From: Actinoplanes couchii
Lineage (GTDB): Bacteria; Actinomycetota; Actinomycetes; Mycobacteriales; Micromonosporaceae
Length of the DNA stretch: 45,432 nucleotides
Direction of reading: 5' to 3'
Assembly (NCBI RefSeq): GCF_016862075.1
Contig: NZ_BOMG01000129.1
Coordinates: 1-45,432 of the forward strand
The position numbers and the translations under genes were made by a program. Every line of letters begins with the position of its first letter. The first letter of the stretch is position 1. The notes under the pieces are model-generated. The model was not told the origin of the DNA and made no database searches. It saw only the letters and a program-made list of their open reading frames with translations. Shown here piece by piece: positions 15,643 to 23,856 of the stretch.

Positions 15643-16152
15643 TCAGGTGATGAGGGTGCTGCGGCGTTCGACGAGGATGACGTCGCGCCAGGTGCCGTGA
15701 TGTCTGCCGACGCGTGTGCGTGTGCCAACGGTGCGGAAGCCACAGGCGGCGTGCAAGGCCAGACTCGCGGTGTTCTCGGGGAAGATCCCGGATTGGACGG
15801 TCCAGATCCCGGCGTTCTCGGTGGCCGTGATCAGCGTGTCGAGCAGGGCCCGGCCGATGCCGTGGCCGCTGTGGTCGGGGTGGACGTAGACGGAGTGCTC
15901 GACGACGCCGGTGTAGACACAGCGGTCGGACACTGCGCTGCAATCAACCCAGCCGAGCACGTTGCCGTCGGCGTCGAGGGCGGCGAAACGGTGCCCGGGC
16001 AGGCGGGTGGTGGTGAACCGGTCCCAGGTGGGTGGTTCGGTCTCGAAGGTGGCGTTGCCGGTGGCGATGCCGAGCCGGTAGATCTCCAGGACCTGCGCGG
16101 CGTGCTCGTCGGCCATCGCGACGATCCGGATGCCGGTGCTTGTCGTGGTCAC
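15643..16152 (-). CDS. arsN1: GNAT N-acetyltransferase, ArsN1/phosphinothricin-acetyltransferase-like
   Basis: GTG at 16152 overlaps the aquaporin stop (GTGA), giving 169 residues. The sequence follows the phosphinothricin/arsinothricin acetyltransferase group: IYRLGIATGNATFETEPPTW, GWVDCSAVSDR, VEHSVYVHPDHSGHGIGRAL (acetyl-CoA loop) and NTASLALHAACGFRTVG. In this family FETEPP and the following Arg/Tyr positions shape the amino-acid substrate site. Its place inside an ars operon makes N-acetylation of arsinothricin, an organoarsenical glutamate analogue, the most likely role. Phosphinothricin or methionine sulfoximine are alternatives. The specific call is partly from context. Confidence 0.75.
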   Translation of the reverse strand: MTTTSTGIRIVAMADEHAAQVLEIYRLGIATGNATFETEPPTWDRFTTTRLPGHRFAALDADGNVLGWVDCSAVSDRCVYTGVVEHSVYVHPDHSGHGIGRALLDTLITATENAGIWTVQSGIFPENTASLALHAACGFRTVGTRTRVGRHHGTWRDVILVERRSTLIT

Positions 16153-16850
16153 GGTGCGGCGATCGGGATCGGGCGGCCTGGAAGAGGAAACCACCAGGCG
16201 ACGGCGGCGAGCGCGAGCACGCCGCCGATGATCTGGGCGGCGACGAAGCCGGGAACGGAGGCCGGGGTGATCCCGGCGAAAGTGTCGCTGAACATCCGGC
16301 CGACGGTGACGGCCGGGTTCGCGAAACTGGTCGAGGATGTCCACCAGTAGGCGGCGCCGATGTAGGCGCCGACCGCGGCCGGGGCGGCGCCGGTGCGCCC
16401 GGATCGGGTGAGCGCGGCGATGAGCAGGACCAGGCCGAAGGTCGCGGTGGTCTCGGCCAGCCAGAGGTGCCCGCCGCCGCGGACCGTGTGGGCCAGGGTG
16501 ACGGCGGGCAGGTCGGACATCAGGTTCGCCAGAACCGCTCCGCTGATCGCGCCGACGGTCTGTGCCGCGAGGTAGGCGGCCAGGTCGCGGCTGGTCAGGC
16601 CGGTGCGGGTGCGGCGGCCGGACCACCAGTCGGCGGCGGACACGATCGGGTTGAAGTGGGCGCCGGAGACCGGGCCGAAGGTCAGGATCAGCGCGCCCAG
16701 TGCGAGAGCGGTCGCGATCGCGTTCTCCAGCAGCTGCAACCCGACATCGTGCGGGGAGAGCCGGGTCGCGGCGATCCCGGAGCCGATCACGGCGGCGACC
16801 AGCAGGGCGGTGCCGGCCAGCTCGGCGGTGGCCCGCCGGGCCAGGTTCAC
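16149..16850 (-). CDS. aqpS: Aquaporin-family channel in ars operon (AqpS-like)
   Basis: GTG at 16850 overlaps the ArsR stop (GTGA). The 233-residue MIP protein has six predicted helices and both pore motifs: HFNPIVS (residues 65-71) and FANPAVTVGR (177-186, with the selectivity-filter Arg). The first helix is ELAGTALLVAAVIGSG. Aquaglyceroporins of ars operons (AqpS of Sinorhizobium is the precedent) let arsenite made by ArsC leave the cell down its gradient. No ArsB or Acr3 pump gene is seen in the cluster, so this channel is the obvious arsenite exit. Confidence 0.85.
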   Translation of the reverse strand: MNLARRATAELAGTALLVAAVIGSGIAATRLSPHDVGLQLLENAIATALALGALILTFGPVSGAHFNPIVSAADWWSGRRTRTGLTSRDLAAYLAAQTVGAISGAVLANLMSDLPAVTLAHTVRGGGHLWLAETTATFGLVLLIAALTRSGRTGAAPAAVGAYIGAAYWWTSSTSFANPAVTVGRMFSDTFAGITPASVPGFVAAQIIGGVLALAAVAWWFPLPGRPIPIAAP

Positions 16851-17206
16851 GCCCCGGCCGTCGGGGTGACGGTGTCGGCGGGGTCGAGGAACTGGGAGAG
16901 CAGGCCGAGTTTGGCCGGGATGATCCAGTAGTAGACCCAGGTGCCGCGGCGTTCGCAGTCGACGAGGCCGGCTTCGCGCAGTTGGCGCAGGTGGTAGGAG
17001 ATCGTGGGGCCGGTCAGGTCGAAGGCGTCGGTGATGTCGCAGACGCAGACCTCGCCGCCTCTGCGGGCGGCGATCAGTGACAGCACCCGCAGCCGGACCG
17101 GGTCGCCGAGGACCTTGAACGAGCGGGCCAGCTCGGCCGCGCGGTCCGGGGACAGCGCTTCGCTGAGCGTCGGTTCGCAGCACTCCGCGTTCTGTTGACT
17201 AGACAC
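16847..17206 (-). CDS. arsR: ArsR-family arsenic-responsive repressor
   Basis: GTG at 17206 gives 119 residues; the region upstream of it is operator-like, so translation may begin close to the transcript start. The winged helix reads FKVLGDPVRLRVLSLIAAR, then DAFDLTGPTISYHLRQLREAG (recognition helix). Metal-site candidates are Cys54 and Cys56 (EVCVCDIT) at the start of helix alpha3 and Cys9-Cys10 (ECCEP) near the N-terminus, as in As(III) sensors. It is the first gene of the arsR-aqpS-arsN1-arsC operon and is divergent from arsI, so it probably controls both transcripts. Confidence 0.93.
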   Translation of the reverse strand: MSSQQNAECCEPTLSEALSPDRAAELARSFKVLGDPVRLRVLSLIAARRGGEVCVCDITDAFDLTGPTISYHLRQLREAGLVDCERRGTWVYYWIIPAKLGLLSQFLDPADTVTPTAGA

Positions 17207-17281
17207 CTCTCTAGGTTGACAGGTCTCTAGATGGAGATGCAAGCTGCTTAGAGAATCATCTAGACAACATGGAGGTGCTTC
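17207..17281. promoter_or_regulatory. arsR/arsI divergent control region
   Basis: This A/T-rich stretch holds CTCTAG twice (17209-17214 and 17225-17230, 16 bp apart) and TCTAGAC at 17259-17265, with a related GACTAGAC at the arsR start. TTGACA at 17216-17221 is a good -35 box for arsI. GGAGG at 17271-17275 is the arsI ribosome site. The repeated CTAG elements are candidate ArsR half-sites. Confidence 0.6.
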
Positions 17282-17692
17282 ATGTCCCGTGTCCAGCTCG
17301 CACTGCGCGTCTCGGACCTGGAGGCGTCGGTCGCGTTCTACTCGAAGCTGTTCGGTGCCGAGCCGGCCAAGCGCCGTCCCGGCTATGCGAACTTCGCGAT
17401 CGCCGAGCCGCCGCTCAAGCTCGTTCTCCTCGAGGGTGAGCCCGGCCAGGCGACCGTGATGGATCACCTCGGCGTCGAGGTCGACAGCACCGCACAGGTC
17501 GACGCGGCGACCACCCGGCTCACCGAGTCCGGCCTGATCACCCTGACCGAGGACGACACCGAGTGCTGCCACGCACTTCAGGACAAGGTGTGGGTCCGCG
17601 GGCCCGGCAACGAGCCATGGGAGGTCTACGTCGTCAAGGGCGACTCCCCCGTCGGCGACAAGCCCATGCCCGACGCCGGAACGGAACGGTGA
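17282..17692 (+). CDS. arsI: ArsI/CadI-family dioxygenase, C-As lyase
   Basis: The 136-residue vicinal-oxygen-chelate protein has VQLALRVSDLEASVAFY at the N-terminus and the ArsI signature TECCHALQDKVWVRGP. Candidate metal ligands Gln5, His62 and Glu114 are spaced as in characterised ArsI, and the vicinal Cys95-Cys96 pair that binds trivalent organoarsenicals is present. ArsI is an Fe(II)-dependent enzyme that cleaves the carbon-arsenic bond of MAs(III) and aromatic arsenicals, giving arsenite for export. It is divergent from arsR. The CadI label of related cadmium-induced proteins is the alternative, but the Cys pair and the ars context favour ArsI. Confidence 0.9.
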   Translation: MSRVQLALRVSDLEASVAFYSKLFGAEPAKRRPGYANFAIAEPPLKLVLLEGEPGQATVMDHLGVEVDSTAQVDAATTRLTESGLITLTEDDTECCHALQDKVWVRGPGNEPWEVYVVKGDSPVGDKPMPDAGTER

Positions 17693-17754
17693 TCCGTTTC
17701 ACTCGACAAAGCGGATCGGCGTTCCGTATCGTTTGCGGAACGACGATCCGTTTC
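17691..17754. promoter_or_regulatory. Repeated operator-like elements before the hydrolase gene
   Basis: GATCCGTTTC occurs at 17691-17700 and 17745-17754. Between them are CGGATC (17712-17717), inverted relative to the first copy, and a second dyad GTTCCG-N9-CGGAAC (17721-17741). The first copy overlaps the end of arsI. No regulator is directly adjacent. Confidence 0.55.
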
Positions 17755-17786
17755 GGGTCGGCGGTTCCTCTCACGATCGGAAAACC

Positions 17787-18683
17787 ATGTCGAACACCCA
17801 GGTCATCAGCGCCCGACCGGTGACCCTGCCCGCCCCCGGCCGCGGCGACGACCTCCAGGTCCGGATCACCGCACCGGCCGCCGGAACGGACCTTCCGGTG
17901 ATCGTCTTCGCGCACGGATTCAGCCAGTCGATGACCGCGGCCGACCCGCTGGTGGACCACTGGACGGCCAACGGATTCGTCGTCGTGCAGCCCACCTTCC
18001 TGGACTCCGCGACGCTCGGGCTGACGCCGGCCGACCCCCGCTACCCGACGATCTGGCAGACCCGGGTCGACGACCTCGTGCACGTCCTCGACGAACTGGA
18101 CACCATCATCGCTGCGGTGCCCGGCCTGACCGGCCGCGTCGACAAGGAGCGTCTCGCCGTCGCCGGTCACTCCTGGGGCGGGCAGTCCGTCGGCATGCTG
18201 CTGGGCGCCCGCGTCCTGGACGCCGACGGCAACCCCGGCGAGGACCGCACCGACAGCCGGGTGAAAGCCGGAGTGCTGCTGTCCACCACCGGCCTCAACC
18301 GCGGCGACCTGACCCCGTTCGCCCAGCAGAACTTCGCCTTCATGAGCCCGGACTTCAGCCGGCTCACCACTCCGTCGATCGTCGTCGCCGGTGACAAGGA
18401 CCAGTCGGTGCTGTCCAGCCGGGGCCCGGACTGGTTCACCGACGTCTACCACTACAGCCCCGGCGCGCAGCACCTGGTCACCCTGTTCGGCGGCGAGCAC
18501 CTGCTGGGCGGCATCCAGGACTACTCGTCGACCGTCACGACCGACGAGAGCCCGGAGCGGGTCGAGCTGGTCCGGCGTACGACGACCGCCTTCTTGAAGT
18601 CCGTCCTCGGTGTCGACGACAAGGCCTGGTCCGAGGTCAGCGCCACGTCTGCCGAGCCGATCGGTCAGATCGAGTCCAAGTGA
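17787..18683 (+). CDS. Alpha/beta hydrolase (dienelactone-hydrolase/chlorophyllase-like)
   Basis: The 298-residue protein has the alpha/beta hydrolase oxyanion region VIVFAHGFSQS and nucleophile elbow VAGHSWGGQS (Ser at about 133). A late Asp in GDKDQS and a His in GGEHLLGG complete a plausible triad. There is no signal peptide, so it is cytoplasmic. It is followed after 35 bp by an SDR gene on the same strand, and the two probably form an operon under repeated operator-like elements. The ester substrate is unknown. Confidence 0.88.
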   Translation: MSNTQVISARPVTLPAPGRGDDLQVRITAPAAGTDLPVIVFAHGFSQSMTAADPLVDHWTANGFVVVQPTFLDSATLGLTPADPRYPTIWQTRVDDLVHVLDELDTIIAAVPGLTGRVDKERLAVAGHSWGGQSVGMLLGARVLDADGNPGEDRTDSRVKAGVLLSTTGLNRGDLTPFAQQNFAFMSPDFSRLTTPSIVVAGDKDQSVLSSRGPDWFTDVYHYSPGAQHLVTLFGGEHLLGGIQDYSSTVTTDESPERVELVRRTTTAFLKSVLGVDDKAWSEVSATSAEPIGQIESK

Positions 18684-18718
18684 CCGGCACCATCGGATCC
18701 CGCCGAGGAGACACCGTC

Positions 18719-19696
18719 GTGATCGACGACCAGCACCCCATCGGCAGCGGGTTCACCGCCGCCTCCACCACTGACGACGTTCTCGCCGGTGTCGACCTCA
18801 CGGGCCGGGAGGTGATCGTCACCGGCGGGCACGGCCGGCTCGGCCGGGAGGTCACCCGATCGCTGGCCGCCGCGGGCGCGTCGGTGACCGTCGCCGCCCG
18901 AGACCCGCAGCGGGCGCGGGCGGCGCTCGGGGACGTCGGCGGAGCCCGGGTGGAACAGCTCGACCTCACCGACCCCGCCTCGATCGCGGCGTTCGCGGCG
19001 CGGTGGACGGCGGCCGGACGGCCGCTGCACGCCCTGGTGAACAACGCCACGCCGCTGTTCAACCCGGAACGGCGACTCGACGCCCGCGGGAACGAGCTGT
19101 CGTTCTCGACGTCGCATCTGGGCCATTTCCAGCTCACCCGGGCGCTCCTGCCGGCGCTGCGGCAGGCCGGGGGTGCCCGGGTGCTGACCGTGACGTCGGG
19201 GGCCGCCCGGTTCGGTGAGATCCGCTGGGACGACCTGGCCTTCGCCACCGGCTACGACCCCGGGGCGGCGTACGGGCAGGCCAAGCGGGCGAACGTCCTG
19301 TTCACCGTCGAACTCGACCGCAGGTACGCCGGCGACGGCATCCGCGCCTTCGCGGCGCACCCCGGGGTCGTGATCGGGCCCGGTCCGCACCGCCCGGACC
19401 AGATCCCGTCCTACCGGGCCCAGGGGCTCGTCGACGAGCACGGCACGACGATCGTCGACCCGGCCGCCGGCAAGAAGACGGTGGCCCAGGGTGCCGCGAC
19501 CCTGGTGTTCGGTGCGGTGAGCCCGGTGCTCGACGGCATCGGCGGCCGGTATCTGAAGGACAACGACGTCGCGCCGCTGGACGACACCGTCCGCCCACTC
19601 ACCGCGGACAACATCCCGTCGGACGCGAACTCGGCGATGCTCGACCCGGTGCAGGCCCGCCGCCTCTGGGAGGTCACCGAGCGGCTCCTCACCTGA
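18719..19696 (+). CDS. Short-chain dehydrogenase/reductase
   Basis: GTG at 18719 has GAGGAG (18705-18710) eight bases upstream and is preferred to GTG at 18680, which overlaps the hydrolase stop. The 325-residue protein has the cofactor motif VIVTGGHGRLGREV (about 35-48), LVNNATPLF, the catalytic Ser in VTSGAARFG and YGQAKRAN (Tyr and Lys of YxxxK). The length and the C-terminal extension place it with retinol-dehydrogenase/WWOX-like SDRs. It is co-oriented with the hydrolase. Confidence 0.9.
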   Translation: MIDDQHPIGSGFTAASTTDDVLAGVDLTGREVIVTGGHGRLGREVTRSLAAAGASVTVAARDPQRARAALGDVGGARVEQLDLTDPASIAAFAARWTAAGRPLHALVNNATPLFNPERRLDARGNELSFSTSHLGHFQLTRALLPALRQAGGARVLTVTSGAARFGEIRWDDLAFATGYDPGAAYGQAKRANVLFTVELDRRYAGDGIRAFAAHPGVVIGPGPHRPDQIPSYRAQGLVDEHGTTIVDPAAGKKTVAQGAATLVFGAVSPVLDGIGGRYLKDNDVAPLDDTVRPLTADNIPSDANSAMLDPVQARRLWEVTERLLT

Positions 19697-19699
19697 GGT

Positions 19700-19720
19700 C
19701 TATAAACCCGTGTGTATAGT
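19700..19720 (+). promoter_or_regulatory. PadR promoter/operator dyad
   Basis: CTATA-N10-TATAG spans 19700-19719. TATAGT (19715-19720) is a good -10 box only nine bases before the ATG at 19729, so the PadR transcript is probably leaderless and the dyad would cover its promoter. Confidence 0.55.
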
Positions 19721-19728
19721 TCGCCGGC

Positions 19729-20253
19729 ATGACGATCGCGACGGCGTTCCTGGCGCTGCTCGAATCCCGGCCACGGCACGGGTACGACCTGAAGCAGGCC
19801 TATGACCAGCACTTCGGTCACGACCGGCCGCTGCACTACGGGCAGGTCTACACCACCCTGGCCAAGCTGCTGCGCAATGGTCTCGTCACCGTCGACGGTG
19901 ACGAGACCAGCGGCGGGCCGGACCGCAAGCGGTACACCGTCACCGAAGCGGGAGTGACCGACGTACAACGCTGGCTCGAGGAACCGGAGACACCCCAGCA
20001 GTACCTGCAGTCGAACCTGTACGCCAAGGTGATCGGCGCACTGCTGACCGGCCGGTCCGCGGCCGCCGTGCTGGACGCGCAACGCGACGAGCACCTGACC
20101 GCGATGCGCGAGCTGACCCGGCGCAAGGGCCAGGGCGACCTGGCCGACCGGCTGATCTGCGACCACGCCCTGTTCCACCTGGACGCCGACCTGCGCTGGC
20201 TGGAGCACACCGCGGTGCACCTGGACGAACTGGCCGAGCAGGTGCGCGGATGA
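19729..20253 (+). CDS. PadR-family repressor of the ABC exporter
   Basis: The 174-residue protein has the PadR winged helix: FLALLESRPRHGYDLKQAYD and LHYGQVYTTLAKLLRNGLVT, with wing DRKRYTVTEAG. A C-terminal helical part of about 80 residues makes the dimer. The stop overlaps the start of the ABC ATPase gene by four bases (ATGA), which ties it to the exporter operon; PadR-ABC/FtsX cassettes are common in actinobacteria and respond to the exported compound. A promoter dyad lies immediately upstream. Confidence 0.92.
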   Translation: MTIATAFLALLESRPRHGYDLKQAYDQHFGHDRPLHYGQVYTTLAKLLRNGLVTVDGDETSGGPDRKRYTVTEAGVTDVQRWLEEPETPQQYLQSNLYAKVIGALLTGRSAAAVLDAQRDEHLTAMRELTRRKGQGDLADRLICDHALFHLDADLRWLEHTAVHLDELAEQVRG

Positions 20254-20927
20254 ACGCGCTGCTGACGGCCGAGGGGCTGCACAAGGCGTACGGGCCGACC
20301 TTCGCCCTGGCCGGCGCGGACCTGCAGCTGTACGCCGGGGAGATCCTGTCGGTGATGGGCCCGTCCGGTTCCGGCAAGTCGACCCTGCTGCACTGCGCGG
20401 CCGGGCTGACCACCCCCGACCAGGGCCGGGTCGCCTACCTGGGCCGGGTCCTGTCCGAACTCGACGACGTACGCCGCAGCGCCCTGCGCCGCCGCGAGTT
20501 CGGTTTCGTCTTCCAGTTCGGGCAGCTCGTCCCGGAGCTGACCGCGCTGGAGAACGTCGCCCTGCCCCTGCGCCTGGACGGCGTGCGCCGCAAACCCGCC
20601 GAGCAGCGGGCCGCCGCCTTGCTGGAGCGGCTGCACCTGTCGGACAAGGCCAAGGCCCGCCCCGGCGAGTTGTCCGGCGGCCAACAGCAGCGGGTCGCGG
20701 TCGCCCGGGCCCTGGTCACCGAACCCAAGGTGATCTTCGCCGACGAACCGACCGGCGCTCTCGACTCGGTCTCCGGCGAGCAGGTGATGGACCTGCTCAC
20801 CGGCGCCGCCCGGCGGTCCGGCGCGGCGGTCGTGCTGGTCACCCACGACGCCCGGATCGCCGCGTACGCCGACCGCGGCATCGTGGTCCGCGACGGCCGC
20901 ACCCCCGCCCGGGCCGGCATCCGATGA
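20250..20927 (+). CDS. ABC transporter ATPase, MacB/LolD type
   Basis: The 225-residue ATPase has Walker A GPSGSGKS (37-44), the Q-loop FVFQFGQL, signature LSGGQ (141-145), Walker B VIFADEPTGALD and the switch His in VLVTHD. EPTGALDS is typical of ATPases paired with FtsX-like permeases that export peptides or antibiotics, or move lipoproteins. It overlaps both the PadR gene upstream and the permease gene downstream (ATGA at 20924). Confidence 0.94.
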   Translation: MNALLTAEGLHKAYGPTFALAGADLQLYAGEILSVMGPSGSGKSTLLHCAAGLTTPDQGRVAYLGRVLSELDDVRRSALRRREFGFVFQFGQLVPELTALENVALPLRLDGVRRKPAEQRAAALLERLHLSDKAKARPGELSGGQQQRVAVARALVTEPKVIFADEPTGALDSVSGEQVMDLLTGAARRSGAAVVLVTHDARIAAYADRGIVVRDGRTPARAGIR

Positions 20928-23173
20928 GGCAACTGCTGACCGAGATCGGGCTCGGCATGCGGCTGGCGTTCACCGGCGGCCGGCGCGGCTGGTCCCGGAC
21001 CCTGATGTCGGCCGTCGGGGTGGCCCTGGGCACGACGGTGCTGCTGCTCGGCGCCTCGGTCCCGTCGATGCTCGCCGACCGCGGCGCCCGCCTGGACTCC
21101 CGCAGCGTCTTCAACCCCCAGCAGCAGGAACTGCCGCCGGGCGACACCGTCCTGGTCGCCGAGATCGACTCCGCGTGGCAGGACGTCGACCTGCTCGGTG
21201 TGCTGCTCTGGCCGGAGTCCCCGGCCGCGCCGCTGCCGCCGGGCATCCCCGCGTTCCCCGGTGACGGCGAGATGTACGTCTCCCCGGCGCTGGCCGGCGC
21301 GCTGGCCGGCCCGGGCGCCGAGGTGCTGCGCGGGCAACTGCCGTACCGGGCCGTCGGCACGATCACGGCGGCCGGGCTGGCCGGGCCGCAGGAGTACGCC
21401 TACTACGCCGGCCGCGCGGACCTGACCGAACGGGTCGGCGTCCACGCGTCCCGCCTCGCCCGGTTCGGTGACATCCCCGAGGCCGAGCCCGCGGACACCA
21501 GCACGTACCTGATCCTCGCGGTGCTGATCACCACTCTGCTGCTGCCGGTGGCGATCTTCCTCGGGGCGGCGCTGCGATTCGGTGCGGACGCCCGGGACCG
21601 GCGCCTCGCCGCGATCCGTCTCGCCGGCGCCGACAGCCGGGTCACCCGCCGGATCGCGGTCGCCGAGAGTCTCGTACCGGCAATCGCGGGTCTGATTTTG
21701 GGTTCCGGTCTTTTCCTGCTGGCCCGGAGCGTGGCCGGGCAGATCAGCCTGTTCGAGATCAGTGTCTTTCCCGCCGATGTCCGCCCGGTGCCGCTGTTCG
21801 CCGCGCTCACCGTCCTGATCGTGCTCGCGCTGGCCGCGGTGATGACCCTGCACGGCCTGCGCGGCGTCACGATCGAACCGCTCGGTGTGTTCCGGCGTTC
21901 GCTGGTGTGGCGGGGACGGCTGTGGTGGCGGCTGATCCTGCCGGTCCTCGGCCTGGCCCTGGTGTCCCCGGTGTTCCTGTCCTCCGGGCGGGTCTCGCAG
22001 GAGATCGTGATGCTCGGGATGATCCTGCTGATCCTGGGCGTGGTGCCGCTGGTGCCGTACCTGATCCCGCTGGTCGCGCGGATCTCGCCGGGCGGCCCGG
22101 TGTCCTGGCAGCTCGCCTCCCGGCAGCTGCGGCAGAACCCGCTCGCCTCCACCCGTGCCGTCACCGGCATCGTCGTCGGCGTCGCCGGTGTGGTCGCCCT
22201 GAACTCCGTGTTCGCGGCCATCAACGTCCGGCCGGACGTCCGCGACCATCCCGCCGACCCCGACGCGTCGATCATCGGCACGACAGACGCGACACCGGCG
22301 GCGATGGCACGGCTCAACACCACATTCCAGACCATTGCCGGCGTACGCGCCACCACGGACGCCGAATACATGATCCTGGATCCGACCACCGGATGGGGCA
22401 TCGGCAACGTCTACGTCGGCGACTGTGCGGCCCTCGACGTGATCGCCGACATGGACGGCTGCGCCGACGGTGACACCTTCACCGTCGGCACCCCGCCGAA
22501 GAAGCTGCCGCTGGAGAACGATGAAACGATCAACCTGCCGAAGAAGCCCCGCCCGGCCGTCCTGACCGGCTCCTTCGCCCAGAACATCGGCACCGCCGTC
22601 CTGCTGACCCCCGCCGCGACCCCCGCCGCCCTGTCCCGGGTCACCCCGGGCTTCGTCACCACCCGGTTGCGCCTGGACGGGGTCACCGCCACCGAGACCG
22701 GCGGAAACATCCGCGGGGTGGCCGCCGGGATCGACCCGTTCCTGATGGTCACCGTGTTCGTCCCGGAAGGCGACAAGTTCGCCGTGTTCCGGACCGCCCT
22801 CAACCTCGGCGCGACGGTGATCCTGCTGCTGATAGGCCTCGGCCTGCTCCTGGACGTCGCCGACCGCCTGCACGACCGCCGCCGGCTGATCGGCGCGCTC
22901 GCCGCCATCGGCGCCTCCCGCACCACCATCATCGTGTCGTCGGCAGCGCAGGCAGTGGTCCCGGTGGTGGCCGGTCTGTTCCTGGCGGTGGGCACCGGCG
23001 CGATCGTCGGCACGGTCCTGATGCGCATGGACGACATCCCGATCAGCTTCAGCCCCGGCCCCCTGCTGACCCCGGTAGCCGGCGGCCTGGCCCTGATCAT
23101 CGGCTGCACCGTCGCCGTCCTGCTCCCCGCGGCCCGCCGCCTGACCAGCACCGAACAGCTACGCCAGGAGTGA
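20924..23173 (+). CDS. FtsX-like ABC permease, large double-domain type
   Basis: The 749-residue permease has an N-terminal helix at about 27-48, a periplasmic loop of about 150 residues, a core helix group between about 190 and 440, a second extracellular domain at about 440-625 (with DCAALDVIADMDGCADGD) and a C-terminal set of three helices (LNLGATVILLLIGLGLLLD onward). RLAAIRLAGADSRVTRRI and RRRLIGALAAIGASRTTI are the cytosolic coupling regions of the two FtsX domains. It works with the preceding ATPase as an export or mechanotransmission complex. The substrate is unknown. Confidence 0.9.
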   Translation: MRQLLTEIGLGMRLAFTGGRRGWSRTLMSAVGVALGTTVLLLGASVPSMLADRGARLDSRSVFNPQQQELPPGDTVLVAEIDSAWQDVDLLGVLLWPESPAAPLPPGIPAFPGDGEMYVSPALAGALAGPGAEVLRGQLPYRAVGTITAAGLAGPQEYAYYAGRADLTERVGVHASRLARFGDIPEAEPADTSTYLILAVLITTLLLPVAIFLGAALRFGADARDRRLAAIRLAGADSRVTRRIAVAESLVPAIAGLILGSGLFLLARSVAGQISLFEISVFPADVRPVPLFAALTVLIVLALAAVMTLHGLRGVTIEPLGVFRRSLVWRGRLWWRLILPVLGLALVSPVFLSSGRVSQEIVMLGMILLILGVVPLVPYLIPLVARISPGGPVSWQLASRQLRQNPLASTRAVTGIVVGVAGVVALNSVFAAINVRPDVRDHPADPDASIIGTTDATPAAMARLNTTFQTIAGVRATTDAEYMILDPTTGWGIGNVYVGDCAALDVIADMDGCADGDTFTVGTPPKKLPLENDETINLPKKPRPAVLTGSFAQNIGTAVLLTPAATPAALSRVTPGFVTTRLRLDGVTATETGGNIRGVAAGIDPFLMVTVFVPEGDKFAVFRTALNLGATVILLLIGLGLLLDVADRLHDRRRLIGALAAIGASRTTIIVSSAAQAVVPVVAGLFLAVGTGAIVGTVLMRMDDIPISFSPGPLLTPVAGGLALIIGCTVAVLLPAARRLTSTEQLRQE

Positions 23174-23190
23174 CCCCCTACGCCTGGCCG

Positions 23191-23775
23191 TCACTGCGGA
23201 TCGTTCCCTGCGGGGCATGGAAGGTTCGGGTGACGGCCGGCGACCCGGTCGACCAGGGTCCGCAGGCCGGCGGCGATCTCCTCGTCCGGCCGATCGCGTA
23301 GGTGTTCGACCAGGTCGCTGCGGACCGCGGCCAGCAGGGCGTGGGCCAGGAAATCGGCCTGTTCGCCGTGGTGCGCCAGCAGGTCCTTGAGCCGGCCGAG
23401 GGCGTCGTCGTAGGAGTCGTTGCGGTACGGGCTGCCTTGACCCGCCCGGTCGAGGCTGAGGGCCAGCATCCGGTTCTGCCGTTTGAACTGCCACAGCCGC
23501 AACAGCAGGAAGTGCACGGCATCCGCCGGTGAACCCTGGTGGGCGGGGGCCTCCCGGTGGGTCTGCGCGACGAATGCGGCGGCGCGCTGTTCGTAGAGCG
23601 CCCGGATGAGCCCGGCCCGGTCGCCGAAGCCCCGGAAGATGGTGCCCTTGCCGACGCCGGCCTCGGCGGCCACCGCGTCCATCGAGACGTCGTCGGGATC
23701 CCGGGCGGCGTCGAAGAGCCGCCCGGCCGCGGCCAGCACGATCTCCTGGTTGCGCGCCTTGTCGGCTCTCACCAT
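23191..23775 (-). CDS. TetR-family repressor
   Basis: The 194-residue protein opens with a TetR helix-turn-helix, VSMDAVAAEAGVGKGTIFRG (about 30-49), followed by a TetR C-terminal domain. ATG at 23775 has AAGGAGG upstream. It is divergent from the NTF2-like/NmrA-like gene pair across two palindromes and probably represses both transcripts. It is convergent with the ABC permease, 17 bp apart. Confidence 0.92.
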   Translation of the reverse strand: MVRADKARNQEIVLAAAGRLFDAARDPDDVSMDAVAAEAGVGKGTIFRGFGDRAGLIRALYEQRAAAFVAQTHREAPAHQGSPADAVHFLLLRLWQFKRQNRMLALSLDRAGQGSPYRNDSYDDALGRLKDLLAHHGEQADFLAHALLAAVRSDLVEHLRDRPDEEIAAGLRTLVDRVAGRHPNLPCPAGNDPQ

Positions 23776-23791
23776 CGCGACCTCCTTAAAA

Positions 23792-23835
23792 AGCGGACCA
23801 GTAGTCCGCTACAGTCGAAACGGACCACCAGTCCG
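23792..23835. promoter_or_regulatory. Two TetR operators around a -10 box
   Basis: AGCGGAC-cagta-GTCCGCT (23792-23810) and CGGAC-cacca-GTCCG (23821-23835) share the same half-site with a five-base centre. TACAGT at 23810-23815 is a plausible -10 for the gene at 23857, so the operators bracket the promoter. Confidence 0.75.
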
Positions 23836-23856
23836 AATCATCGTGAGGAGTGTCCC

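Noticed and set aside
16153..16626. N-terminal extension of the ArsN1-like protein
   Set aside because: The extension is antisense-like low-complexity sequence overlapping the aquaporin gene; the GTGA overlap marks the real start.
20435..22873. An 812-codon open frame on the minus strand
   Set aside because: It is antisense to the ABC ATPase and FtsX permease genes; its composition (His/Gln/Arg/Gly-rich, no domains) is the usual shadow of high-GC coding DNA.
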